Source of the DNA: JAIBJP01 sp035601195
GTDB lineage: Bacteria; Actinomycetota; Thermoleophilia; Gaiellales; Gaiellaceae
Length of the DNA: 11,441 nucleotides
Reading direction: 5' to 3'
NCBI GenBank assembly: GCA_035601195.1
Contig: DATNOU010000072.1
Location: 1-11,441 of the forward strand
How positions within the stretch are numbered: position 1 is the stretch's first letter; every line of letters starts with the position of its first letter. Positions 1 to 5,675 of this stretch are shown piece by piece. The position numbers and the translations under genes were made by a program. The notes below the pieces were generated by a model that saw only the letters and a list, made by a program, of their open reading frames with translations, was not told the DNA's origin and searched no databases.

Positions 1-774
1 CTTCCCCGGCAAGTTCGTCACCTCGGCCGGAGTGTCGTTCACGGCCCAGTGCACCGACCTGACCTCGGGGAAGGTTTGCAGGGCGGCGACGAAGCGCTCC
101 TCCGGGAGGGTCCCAAGGGCGGTCACGAGGACGACGAGCGCCTGGTTCGTGTTCCGCCCCTCGCGAACGACCAGATGGCGCAGATAGCCCTCGTGCGTCT
201 CCTGGTCGAACGCGGCGAGACCCTCCTCGTTGGCCCAGTCGCGGACTCTGTTGCGGATCGCGTTGCCGAGGTCGGTGGTGAGCCAGCAGCGCTCGACGTT
301 CAGGACCTCGTCCCAGCGGCCCGCCTTGTGAAAGCCAAGAGCTACGCCCTCGGGCGTCTGCGTGAACGAGTACTCGAGCTTGTTCCGGTAATGAAAGAGG
401 GATTCGGCCGGGACGGCGGGTTCCGCCTCGAAGCCCGAGAGCTTGCCGATCCGCTCCAGGGCGTCGACTACCTGGCGCGCCTTGGCGTCGAGCTGCGCCT
501 CGTAGGCCAGGTCCTGGAAACGGCAGCCGCCACACTCGGGAAAGTGGGCGCAGGGCGCGTCGACGCGAGGGGCCCCCGCCTCGACGACTTCGAGCGCAGT
601 CGCCTCGGCGTGACTGCGCTTCACCTTCGTGACGCGCGCCCGGACCTTGTCGCCGGGAAGCCCGCGGCGAACGAAGACCACGAAGCCGTTCAGGCGCGCG
701 ACGCCGTTGCCGCCGTAGGCGAGCGAGTCGATTGTGAGCTCAAGCTCCTGGTCTTTCCGGAGAGGCGCGGCCAT
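1..774 (-). CDS. 23S rRNA m5U methyltransferase, RlmD/TrmA family (TRAM + 4Fe-4S), C-terminus off window
   Basis: SAM-dependent RNA uracil-C5 methyltransferase of the RlmD/RlmC/TrmA superfamily, cytoplasmic. The reading frame is open from an ATG at 774 to the left edge (258 codons). Residues 5-60 form a TRAM-like RNA-binding domain (SLAYGGNGVARLNGFVVFV). An iron-sulfur motif follows: Cys75-x5-Cys81-x2-Cys84 (CGGC), with a fourth Cys at 163, the arrangement known for RlmD-type enzymes. The SAM-binding and catalytic Cys region lies outside the window, so RlmD, RlmCD and TrmA specificity cannot be separated. The start is 4 bp after the stop of the yjbQ-like gene, so the two are probably co-transcribed. 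The Shine-Dalgarno is weak (TAGGG), which fits coupled translation. Confidence 0.88.
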   Translation of the reverse strand, partial: MAAPLRKDQELELTIDSLAYGGNGVARLNGFVVFVRRGLPGDKVRARVTKVKRSHAEATALEVVEAGAPRVDAPCAHFPECGGCRFQDLAYEAQLDAKARQVVDALERIGKLSGFEAEPAVPAESLFHYRNKLEYSFTQTPEGVALGFHKAGRWDEVLNVERCWLTTDLGNAIRNRVRDWANEEGLAAFDQETHEGYLRHLVVREGRNTNQALVVLVTALGTLPEERFVAALQTFPEVRSVHWAVNDTPAEVTNLPGK

Positions 775-778
775 GTCC

Positions 779-1177
779 CTACCGCAGGGTAGAGACGTAC
801 ACCTTGCGGCGGCGTGGGCCGTCGAACTCGCAGAAGAAGATCCCCTGGTAGGTGCCGAGGACGAGGTTGCCGTCTTCGACCGGGACGAGAACCTGGGGAC
901 TGACCAGCGAGGCGCGGAAATGCGCCGGCGCATTCGGTCCGTCGGCGTCGTCGTGCTGCCAGCGCCAGTCCTCGCCGACGATCCGCTCGAACGCAGCCTC
1001 GAAGTCCTCCACGAGCTCCGGGTCGATCTTCTCGTTGATCGTGACGCCAGCCGTCGTGTGGGGAACGTAGACCAGAGCCGCGGAGGCTTCCCCGTTGCCT
1101 CCGAGCGCCGCGCGAACCTGGTCGGTGATGTTCACGAGCTGCGTCTTGCGCTCGGTCTGAAGGTCGATCTCCCGCAC
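779..1177 (-). CDS. YjbQ/UPF0047 family protein (secondary thiamine-phosphate synthase type)
   Basis: A 132-residue protein of the YjbQ/UPF0047 family, small cytoplasmic enzymes for which a secondary thiamine-phosphate synthase activity has been reported; the physiological role is poorly settled. The family signature HTTAGVTINE is at residues 40-49 (His40 and Glu49 conserved). The central GEDWRWQHDDADGPNAPAH stretch and the C-terminal LGTYQGIFFCEFDGPR segment (His/Asp plus GxxQ) are also typical. Length is normal for the family. The GTG start at 1177 lies 8 nt downstream of a TAGGAT box, so the message may be leaderless. The next gene (RNA methyltransferase) starts 4 bp after this stop, forming a two-gene operon divergent from the metallopeptidase at 1200. 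Confidence 0.9.
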   Translation of the reverse strand: MREIDLQTERKTQLVNITDQVRAALGGNGEASAALVYVPHTTAGVTINEKIDPELVEDFEAAFERIVGEDWRWQHDDADGPNAPAHFRASLVSPQVLVPVEDGNLVLGTYQGIFFCEFDGPRRRKVYVSTLR

Positions 1178-1184
1178 GGCCGAT

Positions 1185-1191
1185 TATCCTA
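1185..1191. promoter_or_regulatory. Symmetric -10 box (TATCCTA/TAGGATA) in a 22-bp divergent gap
   Basis: The whole gap between the divergent starts is 1178-1199. Read on plus it holds TATCCT (1185-1190), 9 nt before the ATG at 1200. Read on minus it holds TAGGAT (1191-1186), 8 nt before the GTG at 1177. Both match the actinobacterial TANNNT -10 pattern at a spacing that would put +1 at or next to the start codon. The same box recurs upstream of hsp20 and argF. No clear -35 is seen on either side. That this is a working bidirectional leaderless promoter is inference. Confidence 0.5.
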
Positions 1192-1199
1192 CGGCAGAC

Positions 1200-2687
1200 A
1201 TGGCCACTGCCCCGGCAGCTCTGGACGCCTACCGGGAGGAGGCCGACAGGTTCATCGCCGCGCTCGACGAGGAGTACTACCTCCACTTCGCCGGGCTGAA
1301 GGAAGACTTCGAGCTGACGCCGATTTACGAGCGCCACGCGGACCTGGCGACGCTCGATGCGTGCCGCAGCCTGGGCGAGGCGACCGAGCTCGGTGATCGC
1401 GGCGCGATCGAGCTCTGGCGGTTTGCTTGCGAGGGCTACATGGGCGATCTCACGCGAAGCCAGGCCGAGGAGCTCGCACACTTGGAGGCTTCGCTCACGG
1501 TCGAGGTGGACGGTGAGGAGATCGGCTTTCGCCTGCTGCGGCCGGCGCTCGCGAACGAGCCCGACCGTGACCGCCGCGAACGCCTCGACCGGGCGCGCGT
1601 CGAGCTGAGCGAGACCCAGCTGAACCCGCATTACGTCGCTATCGCCGAGACGCGCCGCGAGGCGATCACGCGGCTGGGTGCCGCGAACTACCGCGAGCTC
1701 TACACGCGCTTCGGCTTCCCGCTGGAGGAGCTCGGCGCGCAGTGCGAGCATTTTCTCGCGGAGACCGAGGAACTGTTCGTCTCCGCCTTCGATCGTCTCT
1801 TTCGAAGGCGGGTGGGCGTCTCGCTCGAGGAGGCTCGGCGCTGGGACGTCCCGCGCCTCTTTCGCGCGCCCGAATGGGACTCGGGCTTCCCTGCGAGCAA
1901 GATGGTGCCGGCGCTCGAGTCGACGCTCGACGGCCTGGGGATCGACCTCCGCACTCAGGAGAACGTCCACCTCGATCTCGAGCCTCGCCCGACCAAGACC
2001 CCGCGCGCCTTCTGCGCGCCGATCGAGGTGCCCGGCCGCGTCATGCTCGTCATCCAGCCGATGGGCGGCCCCGACGATTGGCACGCGCTCTTCCACGAGG
2101 CGGGCCACACGGAGCACTACGCGCACACTTCGGCGGAGCTGCCGATGGAAGCGAGACGGCTCGGCGACAACGCCGTCACCGAGGGCTGGGCGATGCTCTT
2201 CGAGCTCGTGGTGAACGACCCGGCCTGGCTCGAGCGCCGGCTCGACTTCGCCAAGCCCGGCGAGTTCGCCTCCGAGGCGGCGACGGGACTCCTCTACTTC
2301 GTCCGGCGCTACGCGGCCAAGTTCCTCTACGAGCTCGAGCTGCACGCGGCCACCGACCTCGACCCGATGGGGCAGCGATATGTCGAGCGCATGTACGACG
2401 CACTCAAGATCGAAGCCTCGGCGGTGGACTACCTCGCGGACGTCGACCCCGGCTTCTACTCGTCCAGCTATCTACGGGCCTGGTCTTTCGAGTCGGCTCT
2501 CCGCGGATTCCTGCGCGAGGAGTTCGGCCGCGCCTGGTTCACGCGCCCGGAGGCGGGCTCGCTCCTCCGGGAGCTCTGGAGCGAAGGGCAGCGCCCGACC
2601 GCGGACGAGCTGATCGATGACGTCGCGGGCGCCGAGCTGGAGCTCGCGGCAGTCGCGGAGCGGATCGAGGAGTCAGTCGCGGCGTGA
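1200..2687 (+). CDS. Gluzincin-type (M3/M32-like) zinc metallopeptidase, uncharacterised family
   Basis: A 495-residue, mainly helical, soluble protein with no signal peptide or membrane segment, so probably cytoplasmic. The zinc site is clear: His299-Glu300-x-x-His303 (LFHEAGHTEHYAH), followed 25 residues later by Glu328 (AVTEGWAMLFE). This is the HExxH...E arrangement of gluzincins and resembles oligopeptidases of the M3 and carboxypeptidases of the M32 type. Total length is shorter than most M3 oligopeptidases (600-700 residues), and I cannot assign a named subfamily. The ATG at 1200 follows a TATCCT box by 9 nt with no Shine-Dalgarno, suggesting a leaderless message. Its TGA stop overlaps the GTG of the next gene (GTGA), so the peptidase and the COG2403 protein are translationally coupled. 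Likely role: intracellular peptide breakdown. Confidence 0.82.
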   Translation: MATAPAALDAYREEADRFIAALDEEYYLHFAGLKEDFELTPIYERHADLATLDACRSLGEATELGDRGAIELWRFACEGYMGDLTRSQAEELAHLEASLTVEVDGEEIGFRLLRPALANEPDRDRRERLDRARVELSETQLNPHYVAIAETRREAITRLGAANYRELYTRFGFPLEELGAQCEHFLAETEELFVSAFDRLFRRRVGVSLEEARRWDVPRLFRAPEWDSGFPASKMVPALESTLDGLGIDLRTQENVHLDLEPRPTKTPRAFCAPIEVPGRVMLVIQPMGGPDDWHALFHEAGHTEHYAHTSAELPMEARRLGDNAVTEGWAMLFELVVNDPAWLERRLDFAKPGEFASEAATGLLYFVRRYAAKFLYELELHAATDLDPMGQRYVERMYDALKIEASAVDYLADVDPGFYSSSYLRAWSFESALRGFLREEFGRAWFTRPEAGSLLRELWSEGQRPTADELIDDVAGAELELAAVAERIEESVAA

Positions 2688-4021
2688 GGCGCGTGGTGAT
2701 CGCCGGCGCCGCCGGCCGCGACTTTCACAATTTCAACGTCGCCTTTCGAGGGCGAGACGACGTTCGTGTCGTCGCGTTCACGGCGACGCAGATTCCCGAT
2801 ATCGAGGGACGCGTCTATCCATCCCAGCTCGCAGGGCCCGGCTATCCCGACGGCATCCCGATCGTCGCGGAGGAAGAGCTGGCCGACCTCGTGGCGCGGG
2901 AGGAGGTCGACGAGGTCATCTTCGCCTACTCGGACGTGACCCACGAGCACGTCATGCACGTGGGCTCGACCTCCCTCGCGGCGGGCGCGGACTACGTCCT
3001 GCTCGGGCCGCGCTCGACCGAGCTTCGCTCCCAGAAGCCGGTGGTAGCGATCTGCGCCGTGCGGACGGGCTCGGGGAAGAGCCAGACCACCCGCCATGTG
3101 GCCGCCGTACTGCGAGGCGCCGGGAAACGAGTCGCGGTCCTCCGCCATCCCATGCCCTACGGCGACCTCACGAAGCAGGCGGTCCAGCGCTTCGAACGCT
3201 ACGAGGACCTGGACGTCGCGGAGGTGACCATCGAGGAGCGCGAGGAGTACGAGCCGCACCTGGCCGAGGGGAACATCGTCTTCGCAGGGGTCGACTACGC
3301 GGCCATTCTCGAGCGCGCGGAACAGGAGGCGGACGTGATCGTCTGGGACGGCGGCAACAACGACACGCCGTTCATCCACCCCGACCTTCACATCGTGGTC
3401 GTCGACCCGCACCGGCCGGGGCACGAGCTTCGCTACCACCCGGGCGAGCAGAACCTGCGCATGGCCGACGCCTGCGTCGTCAACAAGATCGACACCGCAC
3501 CCCGCGAGGGAGTCGAGGCCGTGCTCGAGTCGATCAGACGCGCGAACCCGAAGGCGAAGATCGTGCGGGCCGCTTCTCCCTTCGTCGTGGAGCAGGACAC
3601 CCATCAGATCGCGGGCAAGCGGGTGCTGGCGATCGAGGACGGGCCAACGCTGACGCACGGCGAGATGAGCTACGGAGCCGCCGTTCTTGCAGCCAAGCAA
3701 GGCGGTGCAGCCGAGCTCGTCGACCCGCGCCCGTTCGCGGTCGGGTCGATCAAAGAGACTTTCGCCAAGTACCCGCATCTCACCGAACTCCTGCCCGCCA
3801 TGGGCTACGGGCGCAAGCAGATGGAGGAGCTGCGAGAGACGATCGAACGCTCGGACGCCGACCTCGTGCTCATCGGGACGCCAATCGACCTCCGCCGTGT
3901 GATCGAGCTGGACAAACCGGCGCTCCGCGTCACGTACCGCCTCCAGGAGCTCGGAGAGCCGACTCTGGCCGAGCTCCTCGCCGAGCGCGGAATCATCGAC
4001 TCAGTCCCACAGCCGGCCTGA
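2684..4021 (+). CDS. COG2403 P-loop protein, cyclic 2,3-diphosphoglycerate synthetase family
   Basis: A 445-residue cytoplasmic protein. Residues 1-118 form a Rossmann-like nucleotide-binding part starting RRVVIAGAAGRDFHNFNVAF. A P-loop domain follows, with Walker A at about 126-134 (VRTGSGKSQ, Lys132), WDGGNNDTPF at 221-230 and a GTPase-like NKID at 267-270. This order and these motifs fit COG2403, whose archaeal members make the thermoprotectant cyclic 2,3-diphosphoglycerate by ATP-driven phosphoanhydride formation. Bacterial members are usually called predicted GTPase or cDPG synthetase without proof. The GTG start overlaps the peptidase stop (GTGA), with GAGGAG 11 nt upstream. The carbamate kinase gene follows 158 bp downstream on the same strand, suggesting work near acyl- or carbamoyl-phosphate metabolism. 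The family call is fairly sure; the reaction in this organism is not. Confidence 0.82.
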   Translation: MRRVVIAGAAGRDFHNFNVAFRGRDDVRVVAFTATQIPDIEGRVYPSQLAGPGYPDGIPIVAEEELADLVAREEVDEVIFAYSDVTHEHVMHVGSTSLAAGADYVLLGPRSTELRSQKPVVAICAVRTGSGKSQTTRHVAAVLRGAGKRVAVLRHPMPYGDLTKQAVQRFERYEDLDVAEVTIEEREEYEPHLAEGNIVFAGVDYAAILERAEQEADVIVWDGGNNDTPFIHPDLHIVVVDPHRPGHELRYHPGEQNLRMADACVVNKIDTAPREGVEAVLESIRRANPKAKIVRAASPFVVEQDTHQIAGKRVLAIEDGPTLTHGEMSYGAAVLAAKQGGAAELVDPRPFAVGSIKETFAKYPHLTELLPAMGYGRKQMEELRETIERSDADLVLIGTPIDLRRVIELDKPALRVTYRLQELGEPTLAELLAERGIIDSVPQPA

Positions 4022-4030
4022 GCCTCGCGG

Positions 4031-4055
4031 AGCGCGTCCCATCCGGGACAACGCT
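4031..4055 (+). terminator. Hairpin just after the COG2403 gene, possible weak terminator
   Basis: GTCCC (4036-4040) and GGGAC (4045-4049) pair across a 4-nt loop, and flanking AGCG (4031-4034) with CGCT (4052-4055) can extend the stem past a small bulge. There is no T-run behind it, so it is not a canonical intrinsic terminator. It could protect a 3' end or be chance in GC-rich DNA. Confidence 0.25.
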
Positions 4056-4064
4056 CATACGAGT

Positions 4065-4083
4065 TTGTGTTTCACACGCACAA
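4065..4083 (-). repeat. arcC leader site A (19-bp near-palindrome, inverted partner of site B)
   Basis: On the minus strand this reads TTGTGCGTGTGAAACACAA. It differs from site B (4152-4170, plus strand) at only two of 19 positions (7 and 12). Each copy is itself an imperfect palindrome with TTGTG and CACAA ends. Centre-to-centre distance is 87 bp. On the plus strand the site ends in CACAAGG, 6 nt before the ATG of a 10-codon ORF. It may be a transcription-factor operator or one arm of an RNA stem. Confidence 0.6.
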
Positions 4084-4091
4084 GGTTCTGG

Positions 4092-4124
4092 ATGGCCTTA
4101 AGGGACAAGAGGAGGGGCGCGTGA
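4092..4124 (+). CDS. Candidate 10-residue leader peptide ORF upstream of arcC
   Basis: This ATG ORF encodes MALRDKRRGA. AAGG (4082-4085), the tail of site A, lies 6 nt ahead as a possible ribosome site. It contains three AGG arginine codons (4101, 4110, 4113) and one TTA leucine codon, all expected to be rare in so GC-rich a genome. Its TGA overlaps the GTG of the next small ORF as GTGA. The AGGAGG pair doubles as the strong Shine-Dalgarno of that ORF, so the arginine codons may be a by-product. Expression is unproven; this is a candidate regulatory ORF only. Confidence 0.25.
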   Translation: MALRDKRRGA

Positions 4125-4186
4125 TCCGCTCGAATAGAGGAATCGCTGTGTTTGTGCTTGTGGAACACAAGGGAATTTCTTGCTGA
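4121..4186 (+). CDS. Candidate 21-residue leader ORF overlapping the arcC start
   Basis: A GTG at 4121 stands 5 nt after the best Shine-Dalgarno seen in this region (AGGAGGGG, 4110-4117). The frame stays open for 21 codons, reading MIRSNRGIAVFVLVEHKG and then four more codons, and stops with TGA at 4184-4186. It overlaps the arcC TTG (4180) by 7 nt in another frame. A ribosome translating it would pass through site B and terminate on the arcC start, so it could drive translational coupling. It has no recognisable family, and such an ORF could arise by chance around an AGGAGG. Confidence 0.35.
   Translation: MIRSNRGIAVFVLVEHKGISC
4152..4170 (+). repeat. arcC leader site B (19-bp near-palindrome, inverted partner of site A)
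   Basis: Reads TTGTGCTTGTGGAACACAA, matching site A on the opposite strand at 17 of 19 positions. Inside it CTTGTG (4157-4162) and CACAAG (4166-4171) form a perfect 6-bp stem with a GAA loop. The 3' arm runs into the arcC Shine-Dalgarno. In RNA, sites A and B could instead pair with each other over about 21 bp (4064-4084 with 4151-4171, with three G-U pairs and one mismatch). Confidence 0.6.
4169..4174 (+). promoter_or_regulatory. arcC: arcC ribosome binding site, partly inside the site B hairpin
   Basis: AAGGGA lies 5 nt before the TTG at 4180. Its first three bases belong to the CACAAG arm of the site B stem, so pairing would partly hide it. It supports the TTG as the true start; in-frame codons upstream give no alternative before the TAG at 4135-4137. 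Confidence 0.55.
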
Positions 4187-5091
4187 CCGTCATCGCCCTC
4201 GGAGGCAACGCCCTCATGCAGCCGGGCGAGCGGGGGACGGCGGCCGAGCAAAGGGCGAACCTCGCGGCCACGTTCCGCGCGATCCAACCACTCCTCCGCG
4301 ACGGGCCCTTCGTGGTCACGCACGGGAATGGGCCACAGGTCGGAAACGAGCTTCTCCGTCAGGAACTTGCTAGCGCGGAGGCTCCGCCGTTGCCGCTCTA
4401 CATCGCCGTCGCTCAGACGCAGGCCGAGATCGGCGCGCTCATCGCCGCGGAGCTGGAGCCTGCTGCGGGCCGGCCCGTGGCTGTGGTCATGACGCGAGTG
4501 GAGGTGGACGAAGCCGATCCCGCCTTCCAGAACCCGACGAAGCCAGTGGGGCCGTTCTACGACGCCGAACGGGCTCGGGCTCTCGAAGAGGAACGCGGCT
4601 GGGTGGTAAAGGAGGACGCGGAACGCGGATGGCGCCGCGTCGTCCCCTCGCCTCGACCTCTGAAGGTGCTCGAGCTCGACTCGATTCGAATCCTGCTCGA
4701 ACGCGGGATCCTGGTTGTCGCAATCGGCGGCGGCGGCGTACCGGTGGTCTCGCGAGACGGCCGCCACGACGGGATCGACGCCGTCATCGACAAGGACCAC
4801 GCCTCGGCGCTCCTTGCCGTCGGGCTCGGCGCCGAGCGGCTCGTGATCCTCACTCAAGTGGCGGCTGTCTACGAAGGCTTCGAAACGGGCGACCGCCGCG
4901 CGGTGGCCGAGCTTCGCGCGGGCCGGGACGATGAAATCGTCGAGCGGCTCCCGGCGGGGAGCATGCGCCCAAAAGTCGAGGCCGCCTTCCACTTCGTCCT
5001 CGAGACCGGCGGGGAGGCGCTCATCACGAGCGCGGAAGCACTCGAAAAGGGCGAGGCCGGAACGAGGATCGTCCCGGCCTCAGCCACGTGA
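4180..5091 (+). CDS. arcC: Carbamate kinase
   Basis: A 303-residue cytoplasmic amino-acid-kinase-fold enzyme interconverting carbamoyl phosphate plus ADP with carbamate (CO2 + NH3) plus ATP. Motifs in order: IALGGNAL at 5-12, VTHGNGPQVGNELL near 47-60, the subdomain segment AVVMTRVEVDEADPAF, IGGGGVPVV, AVIDKDHASALLA (the family's DKD lysine motif), LTQVAAVY, and the C-terminal MRPKVEAA...GTRIVP signature. Length is normal. The start is TTG with AAGGGA 5 nt upstream and no other in-frame start. The leader is unusual, with paired 19-bp sites and two mini-ORFs. An OTC gene lies beyond the convergent hsp20 gene; together with OTC this is the ATP-yielding end of citrulline/arginine breakdown, but no arginine deiminase is visible. 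The enzyme may run in either direction. Confidence 0.93.
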   Translation: MLTVIALGGNALMQPGERGTAAEQRANLAATFRAIQPLLRDGPFVVTHGNGPQVGNELLRQELASAEAPPLPLYIAVAQTQAEIGALIAAELEPAAGRPVAVVMTRVEVDEADPAFQNPTKPVGPFYDAERARALEEERGWVVKEDAERGWRRVVPSPRPLKVLELDSIRILLERGILVVAIGGGGVPVVSRDGRHDGIDAVIDKDHASALLAVGLGAERLVILTQVAAVYEGFETGDRRAVAELRAGRDDEIVERLPAGSMRPKVEAAFHFVLETGGEALITSAEALEKGEAGTRIVPASAT

Positions 5092-5097
5092 GCCTCT

Positions 5098-5586
5098 CTA
5101 GCTCGAGGACTTGCGGGTGGACTTGCCTTCGACCGCCCCTTCCGAGCCGATCTGGATTCGCTTCGGCTTCTGCTCAGCCGGCTTCGGGACGCGGATCTCG
5201 AGGACGCCGTCCTTGAACTCCGCCTTGATGTCGCCCTCCTTGACCCCGTTGGGGAGCGTCACGCTGCGCGAGAACTGACCGAAGCGCCGCTCGAAGCGGT
5301 AGAAACGGTCGCTCGAGTGCTCCTGCGTGCGCTCGCGCTCACCGGTGACGGTGAGGATGTTGTCATCGAGCTCGACCGCGATCTTGTCCTCCGGAATCCC
5401 GGGCAGGTCGAACGAGAGCACCAGCTCCGCGTCGGTCTCCCAGACGTCGACCGCCGGCAACCAGGTCGAACTCTGGCCGTTGCCGGGTGGCGCGCCGACC
5501 CCTCCGGCCAACTGGTTCATCCAGCGGCCCATCTCGTTCTGGAGGGCGGCGAGCTCGCGGAAAGGCTCCCAACGGACGAGTGCCAT
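5098..5586 (-). CDS. Small heat shock protein, Hsp20/alpha-crystallin family
   Basis: A 162-residue ATP-independent holdase chaperone that binds unfolding proteins in the cytoplasm as oligomers. The N-terminal arm MALVRWEPFRELAALQNEM is typical of bacterial Hsp20. The alpha-crystallin domain spans about 44-142, from WLPAVDVWETDAELVL through FDLPGIPEDKIAVEL, ERRFGQFSRSVTLP and the signature FKDGVLEIRVPKP. A C-terminal IxI-type anchor (RIQI) follows. The ATG has a strong AAGGGGG Shine-Dalgarno 8 nt upstream and a near-consensus promoter. It is convergent with arcC, with 6 bp between stops, and divergent from the OTC gene. No CIRCE or HAIR operator was seen, so the heat control mechanism is unknown. 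Confidence 0.95.
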   Translation of the reverse strand: MALVRWEPFRELAALQNEMGRWMNQLAGGVGAPPGNGQSSTWLPAVDVWETDAELVLSFDLPGIPEDKIAVELDDNILTVTGERERTQEHSSDRFYRFERRFGQFSRSVTLPNGVKEGDIKAEFKDGVLEIRVPKPAEQKPKRIQIGSEGAVEGKSTRKSSS

Positions 5587-5620
5587 ATCGCAACCCCCTT
5601 TCTGATTTGTATGCCTCGGT

Positions 5621-5649
5621 AGGATAAAACCTCAGTCACTTATTGTCAA
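5621..5649 (-). promoter_or_regulatory. hsp20 sigma-70-type promoter (TTGACA-17-TATCCT)
   Basis: On the minus strand a perfect -35 TTGACA (5649-5644) is followed by exactly 17 nt and TATCCT (5626-5621), about 35 nt before the hsp20 ATG. This is the best promoter in the window and predicts a roughly 25-nt leader carrying the AAGGGGG ribosome site. The -10 box is again TATCCTA/TAGGATA, readable on both strands. Confidence 0.75.
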
Positions 5650-5663
5650 CTCCCCGAGAACGT

Positions 5664-5669
5664 TAGGAT
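5664..5669 (+). promoter_or_regulatory. Leaderless -10 box for the OTC gene (TAGGAT)
   Basis: TAGGAT ends 6 nt before the GTG at 5676, which would put +1 on or beside the start codon. No Shine-Dalgarno precedes the GTG. Possible -35 elements TTGTCA (5643-5648, 15-nt spacer) or TTATTG (5640-5645, 18-nt spacer) overlap the hsp20 -35 on the other strand, so the two promoters would be back to back. Confidence 0.5.
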
Positions 5670-5675
5670 GCGCGC

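Noticed and set aside
690..2345. Long open frame (551 codons) on the minus strand
   Set aside because: It lies antisense to the metallopeptidase and out of frame with the YjbQ-like gene; its Arg/Ala-rich, repetitive composition is typical of a GC-rich shadow frame.
2617..4101. Long plus-strand open frame (494 codons) over the COG2403 gene
   Set aside because: It is another frame of a gene with clear Walker A and NKID motifs; the product is almost entirely Arg, Gly and Ala.
4022..4179. Known riboswitch class or T-box in the arcC leader
   Set aside because: No recognisable conserved core of a known class and no T-box (TGGNACCGCG) sequence; only the paired palindromes and mini-ORFs are seen.
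4072..4992. 306-codon minus-strand frame over arcC and its leader
   Set aside because: Antisense to a certain carbamate kinase; no recognisable motif.
5587..5675. CIRCE or HAIR heat-shock operator upstream of hsp20
   Set aside because: No TTAGCACTC/GAGTGCTAA or CTTGAGT/ACTCAAG pair is present; only the sigma-70-type promoter is visible.
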